Assembly: GCF_026686735.1 (NCBI RefSeq)
Contig: NZ_CP113432.1
Span: 3,895,001-3,959,000 of the forward strand
DNA from: Pseudomonas triclosanedens
Lineage (GTDB): Bacteria > Pseudomonadota > Gammaproteobacteria > Pseudomonadales > Pseudomonadaceae
Length of the DNA: 64,000 nt
Direction of reading: 5' to 3'
Shown: in pieces, positions 47,946 through 56,134 of the stretch
Numbering within the stretch: position 1 is the first letter of the stretch
Layout: each line of letters begins with the position of its first letter
The notes under the pieces: model-generated
Told to the model about the DNA's origin: nothing
Database searches by the model: none
Seen by the model: only the letters and a program-made list of their open reading frames with translations
Program-made: the position numbers and the translations under genes

Positions 47946-49538
47946 ATGAGCGAGACAATTCGCGTACCCGACATCGGCAACGGCCAGGGCGAAGTCATCG
48001 AACTGCTGGTCAAGGTCGGCGACCGCATCGAGGCGGACCAGAGCCTGCTGACGCTGGAGTCCGACAAGGCCAGCATGGAAATTCCCGCACCGAAGGCCGG
48101 TGTGGTGAAGGCCATCAAAGTGAAGATCGGCGACACCCTCAAGGAAGGCGATGAAATCCTCGAACTGGAAGCCGAAGACGGCGCCGCCCAGGCCACGACG
48201 GAAGAGCCGCCACCCCCCTCCGCAGAAGCCCCCAGGCCTGCTGCCGTCGCACCTGCGCCGCCTCCTGCGCCTGCGGTCAGCGGTGGCGTGGAAACCATCA
48301 AGGTGCCGGATATCGGCAATGGTCAGGGCGAGATCATCGAGCTGATGGTCAAGGTCGGCGACCGCATCGAGCCGGACCAGAGCCTGCTGACGCTGGAATC
48401 CGACAAGGCCAGCATGGAAATTCCCGCGCCGAAGGCCGGCGTGGTGAAGGCCATCAAAGTGAAGATTGGCGACACCCTCAAGGAAGGCGACGAGATTCTC
48501 GACCTGGAAGTCGCGGGAGCGCCCCAGGCCCAACCTTCCCCACCGCCGGCGGAAACGCCCGCGGCCGCTCCGACCGAACCGGCAAAGGCGCCGGCACCGG
48601 TTGGCGCACCGAGCCGCGGTGGCATCAAGGTTCACGCCGGCCCCGCCGTGCGCATGGTCGCCCGCGAGTTCGGCGTCGACCTGGCCGAAGTGAAGGGTAC
48701 CGGCCCGAAAGGCCGCATCCTCAAGGAAGACGTGCAACTCTTCGTCAAGGAGCAGTTGCAGCGCGGCAAGTCAGGCGCGCCGGCTGGCGCTACCGCTGGC
48801 GCGGGCATCCCGCCGATCCCGGAAGTCGACTTCAGCAAGTTCGGCGACGTGGAAGAAGTGGCGATGACCCGCCTGATGCAGGTCGGCGCCGCCAACCTGC
48901 ATCGCAGTTGGCTGAACGTGCCGCACGTGACCCAGTTCGACTCCGCCGACATCACCGACGCGGAGGCTTTCCGCATCGCCCAGAAAGCGGTGGCGGAAAA
49001 GGCCGGCACCAAGCTGACCATCCTGCCGATCCTGCTCAAGGCCTGTGCACACCTGCTCAAGGAAATGCCGGACTTCAACAGCTCCCTGGCCCCCAGCGGC
49101 AAGGCGCTGATCCGCAAGAAGTACGTGCACATCGGTTTTGCCGTGGATACGCCCGACGGCCTGCTGGTGCCGGTCATCAGGAACGTCGACCAGAAGAGCC
49201 TCCTGCAGCTCGCCGCCGAAGCCGCCGAACTGGCCGAGAAAGCGCGCACCAAGAAGCTCTCCGCCGACGCGATGCAGGGCGCCTGCTTCACCATCTCCAG
49301 CCTCGGCCACATTGGCGGCACCGGCTTCACGCCGATCGTCAACGCGCCGGAAGTGGCGATCCTCGGTGTGAGCAAGGCGACCATCCAGCCGGTATGGGAC
49401 GGCAAGGCCTTCCAGCCGCGCCTGATGCTGCCGCTGTCGCTGTCCTACGATCACCGCGTGATCAACGGGGCGGCCGCCGCGCGCTTCACCAGGCGGCTGG
49501 GCGAACTGCTGGAGGATATCCGCAGCCTGCTGCTGTAA
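47946..49538 (+). CDS. aceF: Dihydrolipoyl acetyltransferase E2 with two lipoyl domains
   Basis: 530 aa. Two lipoyl domains, with lipoyl Lys41 and Lys154 in the identical context LTLESDKASME, are joined by Ala/Pro-rich linkers. The peripheral subunit-binding domain follows (HAGPAVRMVAREFGVDLAEV, about 225-260), then the catalytic core with the final LSLSYDHRVINGA (active His). The lipoyl domains are nearly identical in DNA, offset 339 bp. E3 (lpd) is not in the window. Confidence 0.97.
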   Translation: MSETIRVPDIGNGQGEVIELLVKVGDRIEADQSLLTLESDKASMEIPAPKAGVVKAIKVKIGDTLKEGDEILELEAEDGAAQATTEEPPPPSAEAPRPAAVAPAPPPAPAVSGGVETIKVPDIGNGQGEIIELMVKVGDRIEPDQSLLTLESDKASMEIPAPKAGVVKAIKVKIGDTLKEGDEILDLEVAGAPQAQPSPPPAETPAAAPTEPAKAPAPVGAPSRGGIKVHAGPAVRMVAREFGVDLAEVKGTGPKGRILKEDVQLFVKEQLQRGKSGAPAGATAGAGIPPIPEVDFSKFGDVEEVAMTRLMQVGAANLHRSWLNVPHVTQFDSADITDAEAFRIAQKAVAEKAGTKLTILPILLKACAHLLKEMPDFNSSLAPSGKALIRKKYVHIGFAVDTPDGLLVPVIRNVDQKSLLQLAAEAAELAEKARTKKLSADAMQGACFTISSLGHIGGTGFTPIVNAPEVAILGVSKATIQPVWDGKAFQPRLMLPLSLSYDHRVINGAAAARFTRRLGELLEDIRSLLL

Positions 49539-49586
49539 CCGGGCGAACCGTTCCCAGGGCATTCGGAACGGGCATTCACGGGATTT

Positions 49587-49650
49587 GCGATACCCAATGG
49601 CGGGCCCACGCGCCGCTCGATGGGTATCGCTTCGCTCCACCCATCCTACG
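49587..49650. repeat. Dispersed hairpin repeat, copy 1
   Basis: GCGATACCCA (49587-49596) and TGGGTATCGC (49621-49630) are a perfect 10-bp inverted repeat around 24 bp, followed by TTCGCTCCACCCATCCTACG. The same block, slightly altered, recurs at 59065-59120, so it is a dispersed intergenic element. It may also serve as the aceF end hairpin. Confidence 0.6.
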
Positions 49651-49688
49651 AACCGGCGAAGGCAGTCACTCCTGGGCACCGCAGCCGT

Positions 49689-50552
49689 TCACATACGATC
49701 CAGCGGAATCTTCAGGTAGCGCACGCCGTTGGCCTCGGCCGGCGGCAACTCGCCGCCGCGCATGTTGACCTGGATCGACGGCCAGATCAGCGCCGGCGCG
49801 TTCAGCGTCGCATCGCGCTGCCGGCGCATGGCGACGAAGGCGTCCTCGTCCACCCCCTCGCGCACGTGCACGTTGCCCTGGCGCTGGCGTGCCACCGTGG
49901 TCTCATGCTGGTGCTCTTCACGCTCCGCGGTGAGGTAGTCGTGGCACATGAACAGGCGGGTATCGTCCGGCAGCGCGAACAGGCGCTGGATCGACCGGTA
50001 GAGCGCCCGTGCATCGCCGCCGGGGAAGTCGCAGCGCGCGGTACCGTAGTCCGGCATGAACAGCGTGTCGCCGACGAAGGCCGCATCGCCTACCCGATAG
50101 GTCATGCACGCGGGCGTATGGCCGGGAGTGTGGAGCGCCTCAGCCTGCAACCCGCCGATGAAGAAGCTCTCGCCATCGTCGAACAGATGGTCGAACTGGC
50201 TGCCGTCGCAGGGGAAGTCGACGCCGATATTCAACAGGCCGGCAAACGTCCGCTGCACCTCCGCAATCGCCCTGCCGATGGCCAGGCGCCCGCCCAGTTC
50301 CCGCTTGAGCAGGGCCGCCGCCGACAGGTGATCGGCGTGCAGATGCGTCTCCAGCAGCCACTCCACCTCCAGCCCCTGCCCGCGCACGTAGTCCGCGATG
50401 CGCCGGGCGCCAGCGTGGGAGGTGCGCCCCGCGGCGGCATCGTAGTCGAGCACCGGGTCGATGATCGCGCAACGCCGCGTGCCCGGGTCGCTGACCACAT
50501 AGCTGTAGGTGGATGTCGCCGGATCGAAGAAGTGCTGGATAACCGCGCTCAT
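49689..50552 (-). CDS. blh: Metallo-beta-lactamase-fold persulfide dioxygenase-like enzyme (Blh)
   Basis: 287 aa. Metal motif THLHADH (LLETHLHADHLSAA), then HTPGHTPACM, FVGDTLF and CHDY. This form is typical of ETHE1/Blh persulfide dioxygenases. It is last in the bigR-yeeE-yeeE-blh operon (4-bp overlap with the preceding permease gene) and should oxidise glutathione persulfide to sulfite when sulfide is high. Confidence 0.88.
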   Translation of the reverse strand: MSAVIQHFFDPATSTYSYVVSDPGTRRCAIIDPVLDYDAAAGRTSHAGARRIADYVRGQGLEVEWLLETHLHADHLSAAALLKRELGGRLAIGRAIAEVQRTFAGLLNIGVDFPCDGSQFDHLFDDGESFFIGGLQAEALHTPGHTPACMTYRVGDAAFVGDTLFMPDYGTARCDFPGGDARALYRSIQRLFALPDDTRLFMCHDYLTAEREEHQHETTVARQRQGNVHVREGVDEDAFVAMRRQRDATLNAPALIWPSIQVNMRGGELPPAEANGVRYLKIPLDRM

Positions 50553-50983
50553 GCCGTCCTCCCCTGCGCTTCGCGCCGTGCCTCGAATGCCGTGTACAGC
50601 CCCATGCCCGCGAGCATCGCCAGGCAGAACAGCGCAGCCTGCCAGTAGCCGGCGGCGAAGGTCACCAGCGCCGGTCCCGGGCAGATGCCGGCGACACCCC
50701 AGCCAACGCCGAACAACAGGCTTCCGCCGATCAGCCGTGCATCCAGATCGCGACGCTGCGGCAACTGCATGGTGCCGCCCAGCAGCGCGCGGTCACGCCG
50801 CCGCGCCCAGCCGAAGAACGGCGAGGCCACACCAATGGCGGCGACCATCACCAGCGCCAGCGACGGATCCCAGCGGCCGGCGAGATCGAGAAAGCCCAGC
50901 ACCTTGGCCGGGTTGGCCATACCGGCCAGCAGCAGACCAACGCCGAACAGCAGCCCACTCAGGAACGCAGCAATCTTGCGCAT
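50549..50983 (-). CDS. YeeE/YedE-family sulfur transporter half, second
   Basis: 144 aa with four hydrophobic helices. YeeE/YedE-type motif GVGWGVAGICPGPALVTF with Cys, and LLAGMANPAKVLGFLDL. Pairs with the preceding homologous half to form a thiosulfate or sulfide-related permease. It starts 3 bp after the first half and overlaps blh. Confidence 0.88.
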   Translation of the reverse strand: MRKIAAFLSGLLFGVGLLLAGMANPAKVLGFLDLAGRWDPSLALVMVAAIGVASPFFGWARRRDRALLGGTMQLPQRRDLDARLIGGSLLFGVGWGVAGICPGPALVTFAAGYWQAALFCLAMLAGMGLYTAFEARREAQGRTA

Positions 50984-50986
50984 GCC

Positions 50987-51415
50987 TCAACCTCCCAGCA
51001 CGTGGCGCAGAACGAATACCGTGATGAAGCCCGTGGCCATGAAGCACAGTGTCGCCACCAACGAACGGCCAGACAGCCGCGACAGGCCGCACACACCATG
51101 CCCGCTGGTGCAGCCGGCGCCGAAGCGGCTGCCCACGCCAACCAGCAGGCCGGCCACTACCAGGCTCGTCCAGCCGGCATCGATACGAATCGCCGGCAGT
51201 GGAAGCAGAACCGCCCACAACAGCGGTGCCCCCAGCAGGCCGAGCAGGAATATCGCCCCCTCGCCGCTCCAGCCGGAGCGTTTGAACAGCCCGCCGAGCA
51301 GGCCGCTGATGCCAGCGACGCGGCCATCCAGCACGGCGAACAGCCCCGCCGAAAGGCCGATCAGCGCACCGCCGGCCAGGGCACTCCAGGGGCTGAAACT
51401 GCTCCAGTCGATCAT
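50987..51415 (-). CDS. YeeE/YedE-family sulfur transporter half, first
   Basis: 142 aa from MIDWSSFSPW; the longer frame to 51679 runs through the repressor gene in another frame. Motifs GVGSRFGAGCTSGHGVCGLSR with two Cys are characteristic of the N-terminal half of the fused YeeE transporters. Its start overlaps the bigR stop by 4 bp. Confidence 0.9.
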   Translation of the reverse strand: MIDWSSFSPWSALAGGALIGLSAGLFAVLDGRVAGISGLLGGLFKRSGWSGEGAIFLLGLLGAPLLWAVLLPLPAIRIDAGWTSLVVAGLLVGVGSRFGAGCTSGHGVCGLSRLSGRSLVATLCFMATGFITVFVLRHVLGG

Positions 51416-51741
51416 TTCGGCTCCTCCGCGCAGAACAGGCGGTGCAAGGTTTCGATCACCGCCAGCGCCTCGCTGCTGGCGATACGGTAATAGACCTGCT
51501 TGCCGTCGCGCCGGGTTTCCACCAGCGCTTCGCGGCGCAGCACTGCCAGTTGTTGCGACAGCGTCGGCTGGGCAATGCCGGTGCACGCCTCCAGCTCGCC
51601 GACGTTCATCTCGCCCTGGGCCAGTTGGCAGAGCAGCAGCAGGCGGTCGGTGTTGGCCAGCGCCTTGAGCAACTGACAAGCCGACTCGGCCGATTGATGC
51701 AGCCGCAGGATGTCTGCGGGATCGATGGATAACGTAGTCAT
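51412..51741 (-). CDS. bigR: ArsR-family persulfide sensor BigR
   Basis: 109 aa winged helix. Cys38 (LLLLCQLAQGEM) and Cys104 (RLFCAEEP) match the two sensing Cys of BigR/SqrR/YgaV, which crosslink under persulfide and release DNA. It is the first gene of the operon and should repress it. The A/T-rich stretch 51748-51782 upstream is the likely promoter and operator. Confidence 0.92.
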   Translation of the reverse strand: MTTLSIDPADILRLHQSAESACQLLKALANTDRLLLLCQLAQGEMNVGELEACTGIAQPTLSQQLAVLRREALVETRRDGKQVYYRIASSEALAVIETLHRLFCAEEPK

Positions 51742-51782
51742 GGCATCTTTCTACAAAAAAATAATCTATATTTTTATATATT
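51742..51782 (-). promoter_or_regulatory. A/T-rich promoter region of the bigR operon
   Basis: An unusually A/T-rich 35-base run (51748-51782, rich in TATA-like steps such as TATTTTTATATA) lies just before bigR and separates it from the acetyltransferase gene end. BigR autorepresses from A/T-rich palindromes near its own start in characterised cases; this site fits that location. Confidence 0.5.
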
Positions 51783-51817
51783 GATTTGCCGGTGCTGGCC
51801 AGCCCTGCGTTGCGCCA

Positions 51818-52267
51818 TCAGATCAGCGGTTTTTCATAGCGCCAGGCATCGCCGCCGTCCTCGTAGTAACCGGCGATATGCCCGAATCGCCGATAACCGC
51901 TGCGCTCGTAGAGGCCAATGGCGGCGGCGTTGTCGACGCGCACTTCCAGCCGCAGCCGTGTGCAGCCACGTTCGCGGGCACGGCATTCGCTGCGCTGCAT
52001 GAGCCCGCCCCCTACCCCGCGGCCACGCGCTCGCGGAGAAACCGCCAGGGAATAAAGGCGCGCCACCTCGGAACCACGACGAAACAGCGACAGCGCATAA
52101 CCAAGCAACTCGCCCTCATCCTGCGCAACCTGCAGCTCGGCGCTGGGCACCTGGAGCAGGCGGCGAAGGCTGCGCGGGCTCAGCCGGTCTCCCTGGAACG
52201 ACTGTTCTTCCAGTTGCAGCAGATGCGCTAAATCCTCAGGCGTGGCAAGGCGATATAACAACGACAT
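51818..52267 (-). CDS. GNAT acetyltransferase (RimI-like)
   Basis: 149 aa from MSLLYRLATPEDL; GGAG precedes the ATG. Acetyl-CoA loop LAVSPRARGRGVGGGLM, then VRVDNAAAIGLYERSGYRRF, typical of GNAT enzymes. It is divergent from a RLAN-type RimK ligase over 93 bp; the same two families are known as neighbours in proteobacteria and have been proposed to build or modify a peptide. Confidence 0.9.
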   Translation of the reverse strand: MSLLYRLATPEDLAHLLQLEEQSFQGDRLSPRSLRRLLQVPSAELQVAQDEGELLGYALSLFRRGSEVARLYSLAVSPRARGRGVGGGLMQRSECRARERGCTRLRLEVRVDNAAAIGLYERSGYRRFGHIAGYYEDGGDAWRYEKPLI

Positions 52268-52287
52268 GCGTTCTCCGTAAAACTTTC

Positions 52288-52317
52288 GTAATGAACCGGG
52301 ACATTTCCCGAAGTTAC
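52288..52317. promoter_or_regulatory. Dyad in the divergent GNAT / RimK-like promoter region
   Basis: GTAA and TTAC at the ends and CGGG (52297-52300) with CCCG (52307-52310) inside give an imperfect dyad midway between the divergent starts. Candidate operator for joint control; no regulator gene is nearby. Confidence 0.35.
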
Positions 52318-52360
52318 TGCTTAATAGAAGCACGGCAACTTCCAGAAAGGCCAGGAAACA

Positions 52361-53938
52361 ATGTCATCACTACAAACCAACTTCGGCGAAAAGAGCAATG
52401 CAAGTTCACTTTCGATCATCCCCCGCAACACTGATGAAACGCCAGGAGGCAGGCACTCCAGCCGGGTCATGATCATCGTTGAACGCAAGGAAGACTGGTC
52501 TTCATATATTCCCAGCGAAGACATGCTGACAGCCCGTGAATATCTCGAAGAGTCACGTCAGTTCGAACCGGGCAAGCGCGTACAAGTCATCAACCTGTGT
52601 CGCAATTATAAATATCTCGGCCACGGTTATTATTGTTCGCTGCTGGCCGAGGCGCGCGGGCACAAAGTGATTCCGCCGGTACGCACCATCAGCGAACTGG
52701 CGAAGAAGTCGCTCTATGGCCTGGCCCTGGACGACCTTGAAAAATCACTGGAGAAGGCCCTCGCCCAGCATCCCTGCGCCAGTACCGATGGTTTCACTCT
52801 CAGCCTGTACTTCGGCCGCACCGACCTCGAACCGCTGCAGGACATCGCCCGCCAACTGTTCGAAGCCTTCCCCTGCCCTATCCTGCTGGTGGACTTCCGC
52901 CGTACCGACACCTGGCACATCGCGGGCGTCCGCGCCGGCGCCCTGCACAAGCTGCGCGAGAGCCAGGAAGACCAGTTCGCCAATGCCCTGGACGCATTCA
53001 GCCGAAAAGTCTGGCGCCAACCACGCTCGCGGCGGCTGGCGCGCTACGACATGGCGATCCTGCACAACCCCGACGATGCCCTGCCGCCGTCCAATGACCG
53101 TGCGCTGGAGAACTTCATCCGTGTCGGCAAGGGCATGGGCATCGACGTCGAGCTGATCGGCAGGAAGGATTACGCGCGACTGGCCGAGTACGACGCACTG
53201 CTGATCCGCGAGACCACCAGCGTAGACGACCACACCTACCGCTTCGCCAAGAAGGCCGAGAGCGAGGGGCTGATCGTGATGGACGACCCGGCGTCGATCC
53301 TGCGCTGTACCAACAAGGTCTACCTGACCGATCTGCTGCGCAGCCACGGCCTCGGCATGCCGGCGAGCGAAATCCTCTACCGGGACAACCCGCAGGAGCT
53401 GGAACGGGTCGGCATGCGCCTGGGCTTTCCATTGGTGCTGAAGATCCCCGACGGTTGCTTCTCCCGTGGCGTCTACAAGGTGGAAGACGCCCGGCAGCTA
53501 CGCAGCGCCGCCGCCGACCTGTTCGAGCATTCGGTGCTATTGCTGGCACAGGAATTCGTCTTCACCGAGTACGACTGGCGCATCGGCATTCTCAACCGCA
53601 AGCCGATCTATTCCTGCCAGTACTTCATGTCGCGCGGGCACTGGCAGATCGTCAACCACAAGGCCGGCGCCATCGGCGAATGCCGCACCCTGCCAGTCAG
53701 CGAGGCACCGCGCGCCGTGGTGGAGCTGGCGTTGCGGGCCGCCAATCTGATCGGTGACGGCCTCTACGGCGTCGATCTCAAGGAGGTCGGTGCCGAGGTC
53801 ATGGTGATCGAGGTGAACGACAACCCGAACCTCGACGCCGGTATCGAGGACGCCTGCCTGAAGGACGAGCTGTACCGCCTGGTGCTGGGGGAGTTCATCC
53901 GCCGCCTGGAGCTGAAACGGCACGGCCAGGTCCGCTGA
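52361..53938 (+). CDS. RimK-like ATP-grasp ligase with RLAN domain
   Basis: 525 aa. The N-terminal RLAN-type region (VINLCRNYKYLGHGYYCSLLAEARGHKVIP, about 75-105) precedes a RimK-type ATP-grasp core: LVLKIPDGCFSRGVYKV, LLLAQEFVFTEYDWRIGILN and metal motif VMVIEVNDNPNLDAGIEDA. ATP-grasp enzymes form amide bonds with amino acids or amines. The product is not known. AGGA lies before the ATG. Coordinated with the divergent GNAT gene. Confidence 0.9.
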   Translation: MSSLQTNFGEKSNASSLSIIPRNTDETPGGRHSSRVMIIVERKEDWSSYIPSEDMLTAREYLEESRQFEPGKRVQVINLCRNYKYLGHGYYCSLLAEARGHKVIPPVRTISELAKKSLYGLALDDLEKSLEKALAQHPCASTDGFTLSLYFGRTDLEPLQDIARQLFEAFPCPILLVDFRRTDTWHIAGVRAGALHKLRESQEDQFANALDAFSRKVWRQPRSRRLARYDMAILHNPDDALPPSNDRALENFIRVGKGMGIDVELIGRKDYARLAEYDALLIRETTSVDDHTYRFAKKAESEGLIVMDDPASILRCTNKVYLTDLLRSHGLGMPASEILYRDNPQELERVGMRLGFPLVLKIPDGCFSRGVYKVEDARQLRSAAADLFEHSVLLLAQEFVFTEYDWRIGILNRKPIYSCQYFMSRGHWQIVNHKAGAIGECRTLPVSEAPRAVVELALRAANLIGDGLYGVDLKEVGAEVMVIEVNDNPNLDAGIEDACLKDELYRLVLGEFIRRLELKRHGQVR

Positions 53939-53991
53939 CGCCCCTTTCCCGCACGTTCCCCGCGCCACCTGGCGTGGTTCAAGGAGTCTTC

Positions 53992-54135
53992 ATGGAACCG
54001 TTGCACATCGGCCTGACCATTCTCATCGCCATCGTGGTGTTCGGCACCGCGATCAATTATTTCGATCACCGCATGAAGCCGCGCGACATCCGCGAGCAGG
54101 CGCGCCGCAAGGTTCAGCCGAAGCGCACACAGTAA
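53992..54135 (+). CDS. Small single-pass membrane protein, 47 aa
   Basis: Reading frame MEPLHIGLTILIAIVVFGTA... to KPKRTQ-type basic end; 47 codons plus TAA. AAGGAG lies 6 bases before the ATG, an ideal ribosome site. Residues 6-22 form a membrane helix and the C-terminal half is strongly basic (RDIREQARRK). It follows the ligase gene by 53 bp and overlaps the convergent BNR gene by 22 bp. Probably co-expressed with the ligase; function unknown. Confidence 0.7.
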   Translation: MEPLHIGLTILIAIVVFGTAINYFDHRMKPRDIREQARRKVQPKRTQ

Positions 54136-55220
54136 ATCGGCGGCAGATTGGCCGACAGGCAGCTCCAGTGATCGCCGCCATCCTCCGACAACCACAGGCT
54201 ACCTGTGGTGGAGCCCAGGGCCAGGCAGGCGCCGTCGTCATCCACGGCCAGGCCGTGGCGGTACACCAGGTCGAACGCCGCGCCCTGGGGCAGGCCGTTG
54301 TCCAGTACGTCGAAGGTAGCCCCTCCATCGCAGGTACGGGTGACGACGAAGCGCCCATCCACCGGCACCCGGCACTCGTCCTTCTGCGCCGGGACGAACC
54401 AGGCGGTTTCGGGACGGGTCGGATGCACTGCCACCGCGAACCCGAAGCTCGACGGCTTGGCCTGCACGTCGTGCCAGTTCGCGCCGCCATCGCTGGAGGT
54501 GAAGATGCCGTTGTGATGCTGCACCCACAGCCGCTCGGGCTGCGCCGGGCACTGCACCAGCCGGTGCGGGTCCTGGATGGCGCCCTCCTCGCGCAGCTCC
54601 GGCGGCATGTAGTCGGCGTACATGCCGCGGGTGGTATTGCTCCAGTTGGCGCCGCCATCGTAGGTCTGCCAGACGCCGCCGCAGGACACGCCTACGGTCA
54701 GGTGCCGGCTGTCGCGCGGGTCGACGCTGACCGAGTGGATGCCTGGCCAGTCGTAGCCGCCGCCGAACCAGCGGGCGCGCTCCGGCCGGTCCCACAGTGG
54801 GCGATTGAGCTCCCAACTGTCCCCACCGTCGGAGCTGCGGAACAGTCCGCCGGGAATGGTGCCTGCCCAGAGCACACCGCACTCGCTGGCGCCGCCGGTT
54901 TCCAGGCACCAGATCTGCTGCAGGCTCCACGGCGCGGCGGGAGCCTCGCCCTCGGCCGGCGCGGGCAGCGGGTCGGGTTGCGGCGGATAGATCGGCACCG
55001 CGCATTCCTGCCAGCTTTCACCTGCGCGCTGGCGCCACAGCTTGCAGCCGAAGTGGCCGAGATTCAGCGCCGCGTAGAGCGTCTCGTCGCGGGGGTCGGC
55101 CAGCACCATGCTCAGCGGTTCGCCGACGAACTCACGGCGAACCTCTCGCCAACCACCGCCGTCACCGCGCTGGAAGGTGAACAGTCCCTTGCGGGTCGCC
55201 ACCAGCAATCGATCGTCCAT
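54114..55220 (-). CDS. BNR/YVTN beta-propeller (sialidase-superfamily) protein
   Basis: 368 aa from the ATG at 55220 (MDDRLLVATRKGLF), which has AGGAG 8 bases upstream; a GTG two codons earlier is too close to that site. It has repeated Asp-box/BNR units: GGLFRSSDGGDSWE, GVWQTYDGGANWSN, GIFTSSDGGANWHD, RTCDGGATFDV and LWLSEDGGDHWS. No signal peptide, so a cytoplasmic propeller. No sialidase catalytic set was recognised. It lies 49 bp after a MoaD-like gene; this pairing recurs in other genomes. Function unknown. Confidence 0.88.
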   Translation of the reverse strand: MDDRLLVATRKGLFTFQRGDGGGWREVRREFVGEPLSMVLADPRDETLYAALNLGHFGCKLWRQRAGESWQECAVPIYPPQPDPLPAPAEGEAPAAPWSLQQIWCLETGGASECGVLWAGTIPGGLFRSSDGGDSWELNRPLWDRPERARWFGGGYDWPGIHSVSVDPRDSRHLTVGVSCGGVWQTYDGGANWSNTTRGMYADYMPPELREEGAIQDPHRLVQCPAQPERLWVQHHNGIFTSSDGGANWHDVQAKPSSFGFAVAVHPTRPETAWFVPAQKDECRVPVDGRFVVTRTCDGGATFDVLDNGLPQGAAFDLVYRHGLAVDDDGACLALGSTTGSLWLSEDGGDHWSCLSANLPPIYCVRFG

Positions 55221-55269
55221 TGCCACGCTCCTGCCAGTTCAAGAGAAGTCGTCGAGCACGTGCGCTTCC

Positions 55270-55539
55270 CTAGCCGCCGCTCAGGGCCTGCACCACGTAG
55301 ACCTCACTGTCAGGCGCCAGCACATCGCTGAAGCCGCCCCGGTCGCGCACACGCAGGCCGTCGATGAAGATCGTCAGGTGCCGGCGCAGCCCGCCCTGGT
55401 CATCCAGCAGGTAGCCGCGCAACGCGGGCGTCTCGGCGAACACCGCCTCCAGCGCACCAGCCAGGGTCACCGCCGGCAGTTCACGCTCCGCCACCGGAAC
55501 GTGACGCTGGATCGAGGGTGCGAAGGCGATACGGCACAT
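55270..55539 (-). CDS. MoaD/ThiS-like ubiquitin-fold protein
   Basis: 89 aa from MCRIAFAPSIQRHV; an upstream ATG at 55557 is possible. It has a beta-grasp pattern ending in FSDVLAPDSEVYVVQALSGG, with the C-terminal Gly-Gly needed for adenylation and thiocarboxylation or conjugation. No activating E1-like or MoaE gene lies nearby. It is paired with the BNR propeller, perhaps its target or partner (inference). Confidence 0.85.
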   Translation of the reverse strand: MCRIAFAPSIQRHVPVAERELPAVTLAGALEAVFAETPALRGYLLDDQGGLRRHLTIFIDGLRVRDRGGFSDVLAPDSEVYVVQALSGG

Positions 55540-56134
55540 GGAACGAACCCGGCGCAATCTGGCGATAGCACCAGTCTAGTGCAGCGAGAGGTGGCGATGG
55601 CACGGGGCGACCGGACGCACCGGGTCGCGCGCAGCGCCTCTGGAATGGGCAAGTCAGCGGCGCGGGCCGCACATTCAGTTTCGATTATTCAAAACCAAGC
55701 ATCTTGAAAATCACATTTAATAAACGCATCGGCCTGTGCGAGGCTGCCATCATCGTCAGCCATTTCATTCGACATGCACCCGCCCGTTTCGCCCGCACCG
55801 TTGGACTCCACTGCCGCCCGCAAGGCCGGCAGCGCTGTCCGCCTGCCGCGCAAACATGCTCGCTGGCTCGAACTGCAACCGCTGACCCTGCCTCTCGAAC
55901 TGGCCTTCTGGGCGCTCTGGCATTGCCGCCACGCGCGTCCACCGGATATCGCCAGCCGCTGACCGTCGGGCCGCCAGGCCCGGATTTCCATCGACGGAAC
56001 TACGCTCAGGAAAAGCCTTTCCAGAACAAGACGTAGCCCGTTGCATCGCTTGCCTGCCCATACCCATGCCGATCGGCATGGCCCCGGCCTGTGCAGGTCG
56101 TCAGCGCACCCGGATGGGTGCTAACGAGAGCCAC
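55540..56134. promoter_or_regulatory. Divergent region between the MoaD-like gene and the glutamylpolyamine synthetase gene
   Basis: 595 bp. The A/T-rich part at 55678-55735 is the likely promoter core for one or both genes. A 62-codon frame (55774-55962) has no ribosome site and no recognisable domain, and is not called as a gene. No other feature seen. Confidence 0.4.

Noticed and set aside
55890..55935. A sigma-54-like TGGC...TTGC element before the glutamylpolyamine synthetase
   Set aside because: Spacing is three bases too long for the -24/-12 pattern.
55774..55962. A 62-codon plus-strand frame before the synthetase gene
   Set aside because: No ribosome site, no domain, and Pro/Arg-rich composition typical of chance frames in GC-rich DNA.
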